The notes under the pieces: generated by a model
Seen by the model: the letters and a program-made list of their open reading frames with translations, nothing else
Databases searched by the model: none
What the model was told of the DNA's origin: nothing
In this document: positions 7,378-14,880 of the stretch, piece after piece
Position numbering within the stretch: the stretch's first letter is position 1
How the letters are laid out: every line of letters begins with the position of its first letter
Position numbers and translations under genes: made by a program
NCBI GenBank assembly: GCA_023394035.1
Contig: JAEXBK010000166.1
Location: 1-14,880 of the forward strand
Origin: Bacillota bacterium
GTDB lineage: Bacteria; Bacillota; Clostridia; Peptostreptococcales; Anaerovoracaceae
DNA: 14,880 nucleotides
Direction: 5' to 3'

Positions 7378-9102
7378 TTAGCTGAGCTTTTGTGTATTGT
7401 ATAGCTTTGCGTAGCCACCATCAAGTTTCATCAGCTCTTCGTGTGTGCCCTGCTCTTTTATCTGTCCGTCCTCTACTAAGATTATCCTGTCGGCGTTTTT
7501 GACTGTTGCAAGTCGGTGAGCAATGACAAGGCTGGTACGCCCTGCTGCAAGCTCGTCAAACGATCTCTGAATCATCTGTTCCGTGACCGTATCGAGTGCC
7601 GAAGTAGCCTCATCAAGTATGAGTATCTTAGGGTTTTTGAGGAAGATTCTTGCAATCGAAATTCTTTGCTTTTGGCCTCCCGAAAGCTTTGTTCCGCGTT
7701 CTCCGACATAAGTGTCAAAGCCGTCAGGCATCGCAATTATGTCATCGTATATCTTTGCGCGCTTTGCTGCCGCAACAACTTCCTCATAAGAAGCTTTCGG
7801 CTTACCGTATCTTATGTTCTCGAGCACCGTATCAGCGAAAATAAATACATCCTGCTGAACGATACCGATATTTGACCTGAGCGATCTCTTATTTACATCT
7901 CTGATGTCAGTACCGTCTATTTTGATGCTTCCGGATGCCACGTCGTAAAATCTCGGTATAAGCTGGCAAAGAGTTGTTTTGCCACCGCCCGAAGGTCCAA
8001 CCACGGCAACGGTTTCACCGGCTTTTATATGCAGGCTCAGTCCGCTGATTATCTCTGAATTTTCGTTGTATGCAAAGCTGATGTCATCTATATCTATTCT
8101 GCCCTGCTCTACATCCATGCTCGGAGCACCGTCTTTTTCCTCGACCTGAGGCTTTATATCCATGATTTCTCCGAACCGCTTAAGGCCTGCCATACCGTTT
8201 GTGAAAATCTCCGCAAAGTTCGCCATCCTCCTGATAGGCGTAGTAAAAGTGCTTACAAACAGCGTGAATGTAATGAGGTCGATATAATTAAGTTTATTGT
8301 CCATTATGAGCTTACCGCCAAAAGCGATTACTGCTACAGGCAAAATGCACATAAAAAGCTCCTGCGTTGAATTGAAGCGTCCCATAGCCTTGTAGAAACC
8401 GCTCTTTGCCCCCTTATATACATCGTTTGCCTCGCTGAATCTCCTTTTGTCTACGTTTTCGTTGGCAAAAGCCTTAGAGGTTCTGATTCCCGATATGCCC
8501 GATTCTATGTCTGAGTTTATCAAAGCCATCTTTTTCTTTACATTTGCTGATGCCTCGGCCATATTCTTTCTTGCAAGCATAGTGACTATAACAAAGGCAG
8601 GAATCATCAAAGCTACAACTATGGCAAGTCTCCATTCTATGCTGAACATGAGAATAAGAGCACCCACAATCGTTGAGATAGCAATTATCATGTCCTCGGG
8701 ACCGTGGTGCGCAAGCTCAGTTATCTCAAACAGATCTCCCGTCAACCTGCTCATCAGTGAGCCTGTTCTATTTTTGTCGTAAAATTCAAAATCGAGATCC
8801 TGAAGATGTCCAAAGAGATCGGCTCTTATATCGGCTTCCACTATTGCACCGAATGTATGTCCGCGATATGTCATAATATAGTAGAATACCGAGCGCATTA
8901 TGTACGCCACGGTTATTATTGCCATCACCGTAAAGAAGGCTCTGTACTTACTGTTCGGAAGCAGGTCGTACATAGCCGATCTTGAGATCATCGGGAAAGC
9001 AAGGTCAACAGCCGCAATCATAATTGCCGAAAACATATCGAGCATAAAAAGTTTTTTGTGCGGTCTGAAATATTTGAATAAAGTTTTCATCATTTTTTTC
9101 AT
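7378..9102 (-). CDS. ABC exporter half-transporter (fused permease and ATPase, MsbA/multidrug type)
   Basis: A 574-residue type-IV ABC half-transporter that should work as a dimer in the cytoplasmic membrane, exporting a drug, lipid or peptide. The permease spans about 1-310 with hydrophobic segments near 18-40, 56-78, 136-175 and 245-285. The ATPase domain holds Walker A GPSGGGKT at 369-376, Q-loop QQD at 416-418, signature LSGGQ at 473-477, Walker B ILILDE at 493-498 and the switch histidine H529, all intact. The start at 9102 has an AGGGG Shine-Dalgarno. It stands alone: 360 bp of non-coding DNA lies upstream and a convergent unit downstream. Since there is no partner ABC gene next to it, a homodimer is more likely than a heterodimer. 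Substrate cannot be predicted. Confidence 0.93.
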   Translation of the reverse strand: MKKMMKTLFKYFRPHKKLFMLDMFSAIMIAAVDLAFPMISRSAMYDLLPNSKYRAFFTVMAIITVAYIMRSVFYYIMTYRGHTFGAIVEADIRADLFGHLQDLDFEFYDKNRTGSLMSRLTGDLFEITELAHHGPEDMIIAISTIVGALILMFSIEWRLAIVVALMIPAFVIVTMLARKNMAEASANVKKKMALINSDIESGISGIRTSKAFANENVDKRRFSEANDVYKGAKSGFYKAMGRFNSTQELFMCILPVAVIAFGGKLIMDNKLNYIDLITFTLFVSTFTTPIRRMANFAEIFTNGMAGLKRFGEIMDIKPQVEEKDGAPSMDVEQGRIDIDDISFAYNENSEIISGLSLHIKAGETVAVVGPSGGGKTTLCQLIPRFYDVASGSIKIDGTDIRDVNKRSLRSNIGIVQQDVFIFADTVLENIRYGKPKASYEEVVAAAKRAKIYDDIIAMPDGFDTYVGERGTKLSGGQKQRISIARIFLKNPKILILDEATSALDTVTEQMIQRSFDELAAGRTSLVIAHRLATVKNADRIILVEDGQIKEQGTHEELMKLDGGYAKLYNTQKLS

Positions 9103-9157
9103 AAGTTTCCCCTGTTTTTTGTCGTTCGGTTATACACACTAAGCTTTAACTCTTACT

Positions 9158-9163
9158 ATTATA
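9158..9163 (-). promoter_or_regulatory. Likely -10 box of the ABC exporter gene
   Basis: TATAAT on the minus strand, preceded by TTGGG, about 55 bp before the ATG at 9102. No good -35 lies 16-18 bp upstream, but an A/T-rich stretch (about 9188-9202) sits where an UP element would be. The start would be near 9151. Confidence 0.45.
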
Positions 9164-9301
9164 CCCAATTTTGCTCAAGGTTCGTTGATATTTTAAAAAT
9201 TTTCATCCGGTAAAAACCTCGCCTCGCTCATATCGTTCCATAATTGCAGCAAAATTCATCAAAAATGGAGTCAAATCATGTAAAAAATAGCATTTTATGG
9301 A

Positions 9302-9319
9302 ATAATATACAGGTATTAT
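9302..9319. repeat. Short inverted repeat, possible operator
   Basis: ATAATA (9302-9307) and TATTAT (9314-9319) flank TACAGG. The centre can also be read as ATAC-AG-GTAT with a one-base bulge in the longer arms. It is A/T-rich with no T run after it, so it is not a terminator; it may be a protein binding site or chance. Confidence 0.3.
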
Positions 9320-9330
9320 GTAAACCCGCG

Positions 9331-9417
9331 GTGACCTTGTGGCGACATCAAGATAACATCAAGATAACATCAAGGTGACATCGTGGCAGCATCAGAATGC
9401 ATCATGGTGACATTCGC
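9331..9417. repeat. Degenerate 11-bp tandem repeat array, about eight units
   Basis: Successive units on the plus strand begin at 9331, 9342, 9353, 9364, 9375, 9386, 9397 and 9407. The two units ATAACATCAAG (9353-9363 and 9364-9374) are identical, with GCGACATCAAG before and GTGACATCGTG after. All but the first keep a central CATC/CATT core, and the seventh unit is 10 bp. The period is one helical turn and not a multiple of three. The array lies just beyond the ppdK terminator. Confidence 0.8.
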
Positions 9418-9423
9418 ACATGC

Positions 9424-9447
9424 AAAAGCCCTGCCTTTCGGCAGGGC
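9424..9447 (-). terminator. Intrinsic terminator after ppdK
   Basis: On the minus strand GCCCTGCC-GAAA-GGCAGGGC forms a perfect 8-bp G+C-rich stem with a GNRA tetraloop, 15 bases after the ppdK stop, followed by TTTTG. The T run is short, but the stem is very stable. It marks the end of the recO - DUF4342 - glyQS - ppdK unit. Confidence 0.85.
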
Positions 9448-9462
9448 GCTTGTTTTGATTTA

Positions 9463-12087
9463 TTAGCCTCTGTTCTTGATTGCCGCCTGTGCTGCTGCTA
9501 TTCTTGCAACAGGTACACGGTATGGTGAGCATGAAACGTAGTTGAGGCCTACTCTGTGGCAGAATTCGATTGAGCGAGGATCTCCGCCGTGCTCTCCGCA
9601 GATTCCGAGCTTAAGATCGCTTCTCGTCTGACGGCCGAGCATTGCAGCCATTTCAACCAATTTGCCGACTCCGTTCTGGTCAAGCGACTGGAAGATGTCT
9701 TCCTTGAAGATTCCCTTATCAACATATGTCTTGATAAGCTTACCTGTATCGTCACGGGAGAAGCCGAATGTCATCTGAGTAAGATCGTTTGTTCCGAACG
9801 AGAAGAATTCAGCGCTCTTTGCAATTTCGTCTGCTGTAAGAGCAGCGCGAGGGATTTCTATCATAGTTCCTACGAGGTACTTGATATCCGAATTATAATC
9901 CTTCTTGCACTGTTCAGCCGTTGCAACTACAGTATCCTTAACAAAATCCATTTCCTTGTCTATGCATGTGAGCGGAATCATGATTTCAGGAATGATATCA
10001 TATCCTTTTTCCTGCTTAACTTCGATAGCAGCTTCCATGATAGCACGAGTCTGCATCTCAGCTATTTCAGGATATGTTACAGCAAGTCTGCAGCCTCTGT
10101 GACCGAGCATAGGGTTCTGTTCATGCAGCTCCATCGTGATCTTTACGAGCTTTTCGTAAGGAACGTTGATGTGCTCTGCAAGAGCCTTTGTTTCTTCCTG
10201 AGTCTTAGGAAGGAACTCATGAAGAGGTGGGTCAAGAAGTCTGATAGTTACAGGTCTTGATTCCATAGCCTCATATATTCCCTTGAAGTCTTCCTTCTGA
10301 TATGGGAGAAGATTTGCAAGAGCCTCACGGCGAGCTTCTTCCGTATCAGCTACGATCATTCTTCTGATTGCAGGAATTCTCTCCTCGGCAAAGAACATGT
10401 GCTCCGTACGGCAAAGACCTATACCTTCTGCACCGAACTGTACAGCCTGACGAGCATCTGCCGGCTGATCCGCATTCGTTCTGATCTTGAGTGTTCTGAT
10501 ACCGTCAGCCCATGACATGATAGTAGCAAAGTCTCCGGAAAGCTCAGGCTTAACCGTAGCAACACTTCCTTCGTAAACGCTTCCGTTCTGTCCGTTGATG
10601 GAAATGAAATCACCTTCGTGGTAAACCTTATCTCCAACCTTCATCGTCTTTTCGGATTCTGAAACTACGATTTCCGAACAGCCTGCAACGCAGCACTTAC
10701 CCATTCCTCTTGCTACTACTGCAGCGTGGGATGTCATTCCTCCTCTTGCTGTAAGGATGCCTTCTGCAGCAACCATTCCTGCAAGATCCTCAGGTGAAGT
10801 TTCTTCTCTTACGAGAATAGTCTTTTCGCCCTGCTCCGATGCGTCAACGGCATCAGCAGCAGTGAAGTAGATCTTACCGCTTGCAGCTCCCGGAGAAGCA
10901 GGAAGTCCTTTTGCAAGGCAAAGAGCTTCTTTTTCGGCTTTTTCATCAAAGCGAGGATGAAGCAGCTGGTCTATCTGTTCAGGGTCTATACGAAGAACAG
11001 CAGTCTCCTTATCTATAAGACCTTCGTTTACCATGTCTACCGCGATCTTTACAGCCGACTGCGAAGTACGCTTTCCTGAACGCGTCTGGAGCATGTAAAG
11101 CTTGTTGCGCTCAACCGTAAACTCCATGTCCTGCATGTCTTTGTAGTGTTTTTCGAGAACGCCTGCGATGTTTACAAAATCATTGTATACATCAGGGAAT
11201 GCCTCAGCCATCTCTGCGATAGGCTTAGGTGTTCTGATACCGGCAACTACGTCTTCGCCCTGTGCATCAACGAGGAATTCACCGAAGATCTTGTTTTCGC
11301 CTGTTGCAGGGTTTCTCGTAAACGCAACACCTGTTCCCGATGTGTTACCCATGTTTCCGAATACCATCGACTGAACGTTTACAGCTGTTCCGTAAGAATC
11401 CGGGATTCTGTTCAGCTTTCTGTAAAGAATAGCTCTATCGTTGTTCCATGAACGGAATACAGCCTTAACAGCTTCTAAAAGCTGATCGCGCGGAGTTGCA
11501 GGGAATCCTCCCGGCTCTCCGTAGTGAACAATTTTCTTGTATTCTGCAATTACTTCGTGGAGATTATCAGTCGAAAGATCCACGTCGTACTTTGCTCCGT
11601 ATTTTTCTTTAATGCCGTCAAAAACTTTATCAAAGTTTTTCATTTCGATGCCCATAACTACGCTTCCGAACATCTGGATAAAACGGCGGAAGCTGTCTGC
11701 TGCAAATCTATCATTACCTGTAAGTGCAGCAAGTCCTTTTTCGGCTTCATCTGTAAGTCCGAGATTGAGGATAGTGTCCATCATTCCCGGCATTGAGATT
11801 CTCGATCCCGAACGAACCGATACGAGTAGCGGATCGTTGATATCGCCGAATTTCTTGCCCATTACATTTTCGAGTTCCGCAAGCTTCTCGTCAATCTGTC
11901 CAATGATTTCGTCTGAGAGTGCGCCACCCTGATCATAATAATCCGTGCAGGCTTCGGTGCTTACCGTAAAGCCGAACGGAACAGGCAGTCCTATCTTGGT
12001 CATCTCGGCAAGGTTAGCGCCTTTGCCGCCAAGAAGTTCACGCATTTCCTTGGAACCTTCATTGAACGAATAAACGAATTTTTTCAT
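9463..12087 (-). CDS. ppdK: Pyruvate, phosphate dikinase
   Basis: An 874-residue cytoplasmic pyruvate phosphate dikinase that interconverts pyruvate + ATP + Pi and PEP + AMP + PPi. In fermentative clostridia it often works in glycolysis or PEP cycling. The length matches the C. symbiosum enzyme. The ATP-grasp domain covers about 1-340, with GGKGANLAEM at 20-29 and SVRSGSRISMPGMMDT at 90-105. The swivelling phosphohistidine domain carries GGMTSHAAVVARGMGK at 449-464, with H454 as the phosphorylated residue and T452 the site equivalent to the regulated threonine. The PEP/pyruvate TIM barrel spans about 520-870, with GLCRTEHMFF near 557-566 and the catalytic C830 in ICGEHGGDP. The start has a perfect AGGAGG. 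It is 41 bp after glyQS. No gene for the PPDK regulatory protein is next to it. Confidence 0.97.
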   Translation of the reverse strand: MKKFVYSFNEGSKEMRELLGGKGANLAEMTKIGLPVPFGFTVSTEACTDYYDQGGALSDEIIGQIDEKLAELENVMGKKFGDINDPLLVSVRSGSRISMPGMMDTILNLGLTDEAEKGLAALTGNDRFAADSFRRFIQMFGSVVMGIEMKNFDKVFDGIKEKYGAKYDVDLSTDNLHEVIAEYKKIVHYGEPGGFPATPRDQLLEAVKAVFRSWNNDRAILYRKLNRIPDSYGTAVNVQSMVFGNMGNTSGTGVAFTRNPATGENKIFGEFLVDAQGEDVVAGIRTPKPIAEMAEAFPDVYNDFVNIAGVLEKHYKDMQDMEFTVERNKLYMLQTRSGKRTSQSAVKIAVDMVNEGLIDKETAVLRIDPEQIDQLLHPRFDEKAEKEALCLAKGLPASPGAASGKIYFTAADAVDASEQGEKTILVREETSPEDLAGMVAAEGILTARGGMTSHAAVVARGMGKCCVAGCSEIVVSESEKTMKVGDKVYHEGDFISINGQNGSVYEGSVATVKPELSGDFATIMSWADGIRTLKIRTNADQPADARQAVQFGAEGIGLCRTEHMFFAEERIPAIRRMIVADTEEARREALANLLPYQKEDFKGIYEAMESRPVTIRLLDPPLHEFLPKTQEETKALAEHINVPYEKLVKITMELHEQNPMLGHRGCRLAVTYPEIAEMQTRAIMEAAIEVKQEKGYDIIPEIMIPLTCIDKEMDFVKDTVVATAEQCKKDYNSDIKYLVGTMIEIPRAALTADEIAKSAEFFSFGTNDLTQMTFGFSRDDTGKLIKTYVDKGIFKEDIFQSLDQNGVGKLVEMAAMLGRQTRSDLKLGICGEHGGDPRSIEFCHRVGLNYVSCSPYRVPVARIAAAQAAIKNRG

Positions 12088-12128
12088 GTGGGGCCTCCTT
12101 TCAAAAAGCCTTTCATCATAGACCTATA

Positions 12129-13535
12129 CTAAAATATAAGTCTTTCCTCAATATACTGTCTGACTTCTGAAATCGGAAGCCTTATCTGCTCCATTGTGTC
12201 ACGATCTCTTATTGTCACGCAGTTATCCTCTTGTGTATCAAAGTCCACGCAGATGCAGAACGGAGTTCCGATCTCATCTTCTCTGCGGTATCTCTTGCCG
12301 ATCGAACCGGACTCGTCGTAATCAACATTGAAATACTTTGCAAGCTCTTCGTATATCGGCTGAGCGACATCCGAAAGCTTCTTGGCAAGCGGCAGAACCG
12401 CAGCCTTGAAAGGCGCAAGCGCAGGATGGAAGCGCATTACGATTCGTGTATCCTCTTTTCCGTTGTCGGATGCAATGGTCTCTTCATCGTAAGCGTCGAT
12501 CAAAAATGCGAGTGCAACTCTGTCTGCTCCGAGCGAAGGCTCGATACAGTAAGGAATATATTTTTCGTTGGTTTCAGGCTCGGTATATGTCATATCCTGA
12601 CCTGAGAACTCAACATGCTGTCTGAGATCGAAATCCGTTCTGTCGGCTATGCCCCACAATTCTCCCCAGCCAAACGGGAACAGGTATTCGATATCAGTCG
12701 TTGCCTTGCTATAGTGCGAAAGCTCTTCCTTTGCATGATCTCTCAGCCTTATATTTTCCATAGTCATGCCAAGCGATTTAAGGAAGTTTTCGCAGTATAT
12801 TCTCCAGTATTCGAACCATTCGAGATCCGTACCGGGTTTGCAGAAGAATTCGAGCTCCATTTGCTCAAACTCTCTCGTTCTGAATGTAAAGTTGCCCGGA
12901 GTAATTTCGTTTCTGAAGGATTTTCCTATCTGAGCTATGCCGAAAGGAATCTTCTTTCTTGATGTACGCTGTACATTTCTGAAATTGACAAAAATACCCT
13001 GAGCCGTTTCAGGACGCAGATATATCTGAGCTGTGTTATCCTCTGTAACGCCCTGAAATGTCTTGAACATCAGGTTAAACTGCCTGAGTCCGGTAAAATT
13101 GCTGTTCCCGCATTCAGGGCATTTAACTCCGTTGTCTTTTATGTATGATTCGAGTTTTTCGTTTGACCAGCCGTCAACAGTTTCTTCAGGAAGACCGTTC
13201 TCCTCGCGGTAAGCTTCGATAAGCTTGTCTGCTCTGAATCTGGCCTTACACTCCTTGCAGTCGATAAGAGGATCGGAAAATCCCCCTATGTGTCCCGACG
13301 CTTCCCATGTGCGCGGATTCATCAAAATAGCTGCGTCAACTCCGACATTGTATTTGGATTCCTGAACAAATTTCTTCCACCATGCTCTCTTGACATTATT
13401 TTTGAATTCGACTCCAAGCGGACCGTAATCCCAAGTATTCGCAAGGCCCCCGTAGATTTCCGATCCCGGGTACACAAAGCCTCTGTTCTTAGCCAATGCG
13501 ACTATCTTTTCCATCGTTGCTTTACTGTTAATCAT
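12129..13535 (-). CDS. glyQS: Glycyl-tRNA synthetase, single-chain homodimeric type
   Basis: A 468-residue class II glycyl-tRNA synthetase of the alpha2, eukaryotic/archaeal-like type found in many Gram-positives, not the two-subunit bacterial form. It charges tRNA-Gly. N-terminal GFVYPGSEIYGGLANTWDYG covers 19-38. A zinc-ribbon-like insertion has C93-X2-C96 and C139-X2-C142. Motif 2, FRNEITPGNFTFRTREFEQ, starts at 207, and motif 3, EPSLGADRVAL, at 332. The anticodon-binding domain occupies about 365-465. The start at 13535 has GGGAG at good spacing; a second ATG seven codons in (MEKIVALAK) is a possible alternative. It lies 17 bp after the DUF4342 gene, so there is no room for a T-box here. 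Confidence 0.96.
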   Translation of the reverse strand: MINSKATMEKIVALAKNRGFVYPGSEIYGGLANTWDYGPLGVEFKNNVKRAWWKKFVQESKYNVGVDAAILMNPRTWEASGHIGGFSDPLIDCKECKARFRADKLIEAYREENGLPEETVDGWSNEKLESYIKDNGVKCPECGNSNFTGLRQFNLMFKTFQGVTEDNTAQIYLRPETAQGIFVNFRNVQRTSRKKIPFGIAQIGKSFRNEITPGNFTFRTREFEQMELEFFCKPGTDLEWFEYWRIYCENFLKSLGMTMENIRLRDHAKEELSHYSKATTDIEYLFPFGWGELWGIADRTDFDLRQHVEFSGQDMTYTEPETNEKYIPYCIEPSLGADRVALAFLIDAYDEETIASDNGKEDTRIVMRFHPALAPFKAAVLPLAKKLSDVAQPIYEELAKYFNVDYDESGSIGKRYRREDEIGTPFCICVDFDTQEDNCVTIRDRDTMEQIRLPISEVRQYIEERLIF

Positions 13536-13552
13536 CGGTTCTCCCTATCTGC

Positions 13553-14197
13553 TTATTTATCTTCTGGTTCTTCTTCCTCGTCGGTGATATCCTCAAAATC
13601 GATGTCAGCAACAACATCATTTAAGTCATCGCCGTACTTGCTTATTTTGTTCTTTGCCTTTGAAGCGGCTTCCATAGCCTTGTTCAAAGCATCCTCGCCT
13701 TTTTCCTTGAGTTCTTCAAATGCGGCAGGAGCTTTTTCCTTAATATCCTGGTAGAGATCCTGACCTTTTTCCTTTGCAGAATCATAAAGGTCGCCGGCCT
13801 TTTCCGAAAGATCCACTACAGAGCCGTCATCCTTGACGAACTGAATCTTGCATTTGAAGCCGAATGCAGCCACTACTCCTGCTATCATACCCCAAGGTGC
13901 AATTACGCTTCCTAAGATCCCCAGGGTAAGAGGAATGTTCAGGATTGTTTCTCCTTCTCTCGTTACGAGGATCTTGGAGACATTTCCTTTTTCGAAGGTT
14001 GATTTCATCTTGTTTATGAGAGCATCCTTCTTTTCTCTCGTGCTGCTTACATTTCCTTCGCCGTCCACCTTCGCTTCTATTGAAATTATTGCATCGACGA
14101 CATTTCCGCCTGTTGCTTCAAGAGCGTCCTTTGCTTCCTTGTAAGTAACTCCTGTACGATCTCTTACCAATTCGATTTTCTCTAACGTAACTTCCAT
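13553..14197 (-). CDS. DUF4342 protein with UBA-like N-terminus and 11-residue-repeat tail
   Basis: A 214-residue protein in four parts. Residues about 5-40 (VRDRTGVTYKEAKDALEATG and onward) form a UBA/EF-Ts-N-like helical bundle. Residues about 58-122 are DUF4342, with a hydrophobic segment at 86-112 that could cross or enter the membrane. Residues 137-191 are five consecutive 11-residue units such as LYDSAKEKGQD, LYQDIKEKAPA and AFEELKEKGED, predicted to make an amphipathic helix. Residues 192-214 form an acidic tail ending in DEEEEPEDK. There is no signal peptide. Function is unknown. GGAGGG lies before the ATG at 14197. It sits between recO and glyQS, an arrangement I know from clostridia, so a role near translation or the membrane is only a guess. 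Confidence 0.87.
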   Translation of the reverse strand: MEVTLEKIELVRDRTGVTYKEAKDALEATGGNVVDAIISIEAKVDGEGNVSSTREKKDALINKMKSTFEKGNVSKILVTREGETILNIPLTLGILGSVIAPWGMIAGVVAAFGFKCKIQFVKDDGSVVDLSEKAGDLYDSAKEKGQDLYQDIKEKAPAAFEELKEKGEDALNKAMEAASKAKNKISKYGDDLNDVVADIDFEDITDEEEEPEDK

Positions 14198-14212
14198 TTT
14201 ATTCCCTCCGAT

Positions 14213-14880
14213 CTATAACATACTTTCGCTTTTCAAAGGTCCCACATCGAGATGACACGTGATATATTCGCGTAAAATTGCACGCAGCTTCTTTGCATCG
14301 CGGTCATTTAGTGCTACCTTTTCGAATGCTACTATAGGTTTTGCTGAAAAATATCTAATTATATTTATAATATCAAATTCAGGCTTATAAATCAATCTTC
14401 GATTCTTATTTTTGAGGCAATCCGCGCATATCATTCCGCCATCCTCTACGCTGAAAAACTCAATGCTTTCGCTGCCGCACGAAGCGCACGAAGAAAGCTC
14501 CGGTGCAGTTCCCGTTTCCTCAAGAAGCTTTATCATATATGCCAGTACGGGTGTATCAAAAGCGGTGGTGCGCTTTTCCATCAGCTTCATAAAATCGACC
14601 AGAATACCGAACAGTCTCGGCTGCGGATGCTCCTCAAGTAAAACTTTTGATGTGAGCTCAAGCACAAAGGCGGTATTTATATACTTATCAAGATCCTCTG
14701 AAATCGGGAAAAAGCTTTTTATGACTTCGCCCGAATTCAGCTCGTAGCTGTCTCTGTTCTTGAAAAGCTCATATCTGCCGTATGTAAACGGTCTGACCGC
14801 GAGCGCCGACTTTGATTTGCTCTTTCTCTCATATTGCGCGGAACCCGCACTGATTTTGCCGTATTTCTGAGTGAAAATAT
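14213..14880 (-). CDS. recO: DNA repair protein RecO, 5' end cut by window edge
   Basis: The C-terminal 221 residues of RecO, which with RecR and RecF loads RecA onto SSB-coated single-stranded DNA and anneals strands. The visible part opens within the OB-fold domain (TQKYGKISAGSA, then LAVRPFTYGRYELF). It continues into the helical domain (FPISEDLDKYINTAFVLEL) and the zinc finger, with the pairs C131-X2-C134 and C151-X2-C154 counted from the first visible complete codon. The full protein is usually about 240-260 residues, so roughly the first 20-40 are missing. A GTG at 14665 lies inside the gene and is not the start, since homology continues in frame to the window edge. The stop is 15 bp before the DUF4342 gene. 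Confidence 0.94.
   Translation of the reverse strand, partial: IFTQKYGKISAGSAQYERKSKSKSALAVRPFTYGRYELFKNRDSYELNSGEVIKSFFPISEDLDKYINTAFVLELTSKVLLEEHPQPRLFGILVDFMKLMEKRTTAFDTPVLAYMIKLLEETGTAPELSSCASCGSESIEFFSVEDGGMICADCLKNKNRRLIYKPEFDIINIIRYFSAKPIVAFEKVALNDRDAKKLRAILREYITCHLDVGPLKSESML

Larger units (their letters stand above)
9103..9462. other. 360-bp non-coding gap between ppdK and the ABC gene
   Basis: No credible gene on either strand. From left to right it holds the ABC gene leader and -10 box (9103-9163), A/T-rich DNA with no clear element (9164-9300), a small dyad (9302-9319), the 11-bp repeat array (9331-9417) and the ppdK terminator (9424-9447). It is the largest gap in an otherwise tightly packed window. 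Confidence 0.7.

Noticed and set aside
7230..7424. Minus-strand frame of 64 codons across the convergent gap
   Set aside because: It overlaps the ends of both real genes and the terminator hairpin, has no Shine-Dalgarno and no recognisable features.
9265..9378. Plus-strand 37-codon frame from an ATG in the gap between the ABC gene and ppdK, running into the 11-bp repeats
   Set aside because: No Shine-Dalgarno, no recognisable protein, and it ends inside the repeat array whose period is not a multiple of three.
9331..9417. CRISPR array
   Set aside because: The units are 11 bp, contiguous and degenerate, with no spacers and no cas genes nearby.
9589..10260. Long plus-strand frame of 223 codons opposite ppdK
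   Set aside because: It is the antisense of an intact, highly conserved ppdK; the cysteine- and serine-rich product has no family resemblance.
14213..14665. A short 150-residue separate zinc-finger protein starting at GTG 14665
   Set aside because: The frame continues upstream to the window edge with clear RecO OB-fold and helical-domain sequence, so the GTG is internal.

Overview
The window is a compact, gene-dense piece of a Firmicutes (class Clostridia) chromosome. The signs are strong GGAGG-type Shine-Dalgarno sites, a single-chain eukaryotic-type glycyl-tRNA synthetase, a long clostridial form of GltX, a 874-residue pyruvate phosphate dikinase like the Clostridium symbiosum enzyme, and the gene order recO - DUF4342 - glyQS - ppdK. 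The order within Clostridia cannot be fixed from this sequence; an anaerobe of the Eubacterium/Anaerovoracaceae type would fit, but that is a guess.

Layout, right to left along the minus strand. (1) 14880-9463: recO (5' end outside the window), a DUF4342 protein with a UBA-like head and an 11-residue-repeat tail, glyQS and ppdK. They are spaced 15-41 bp apart and end in a GNRA-loop hairpin at 9424-9447. (2) 9462-9103: a 360-bp gap with a degenerate 11-bp tandem repeat, a small dyad and the likely promoter of the next gene. (3) 9102-7378: a half-size ABC exporter. (4) 5588-7272, plus strand, converging on the ABC gene: a two-gene unit of a DUF6873 protein and an Elp3-like radical SAM protein, closed by a strong intrinsic terminator at 7328-7376. 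(5) 5499-1 minus: gltX and ung, then typA/bipA, an MscS-family channel and a DUF523 protein cut by the window edge. A second promoter before typA overlaps the end of ung.

Working together: most genes are housekeeping. They cover translation (GltX, GlyRS, TypA), DNA repair (Ung, RecO), central carbon and pyrophosphate metabolism (PPDK), osmotic protection (MscS) and export (ABC). There is no phage, IS element, CRISPR array, tRNA or rRNA gene, and I see no T-box leader before either aminoacyl-tRNA synthetase gene.

I did not find a convincing new biological system. The best leads are the coupled DUF6873/radical SAM pair, which has no usable Shine-Dalgarno and a possible leaderless start; the 11-bp repeat array at 9331-9417; and the amphipathic 11-mer tail of the DUF4342 protein. 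Two starts need care: gltX should begin at 5499, and the radical SAM gene at 6244.
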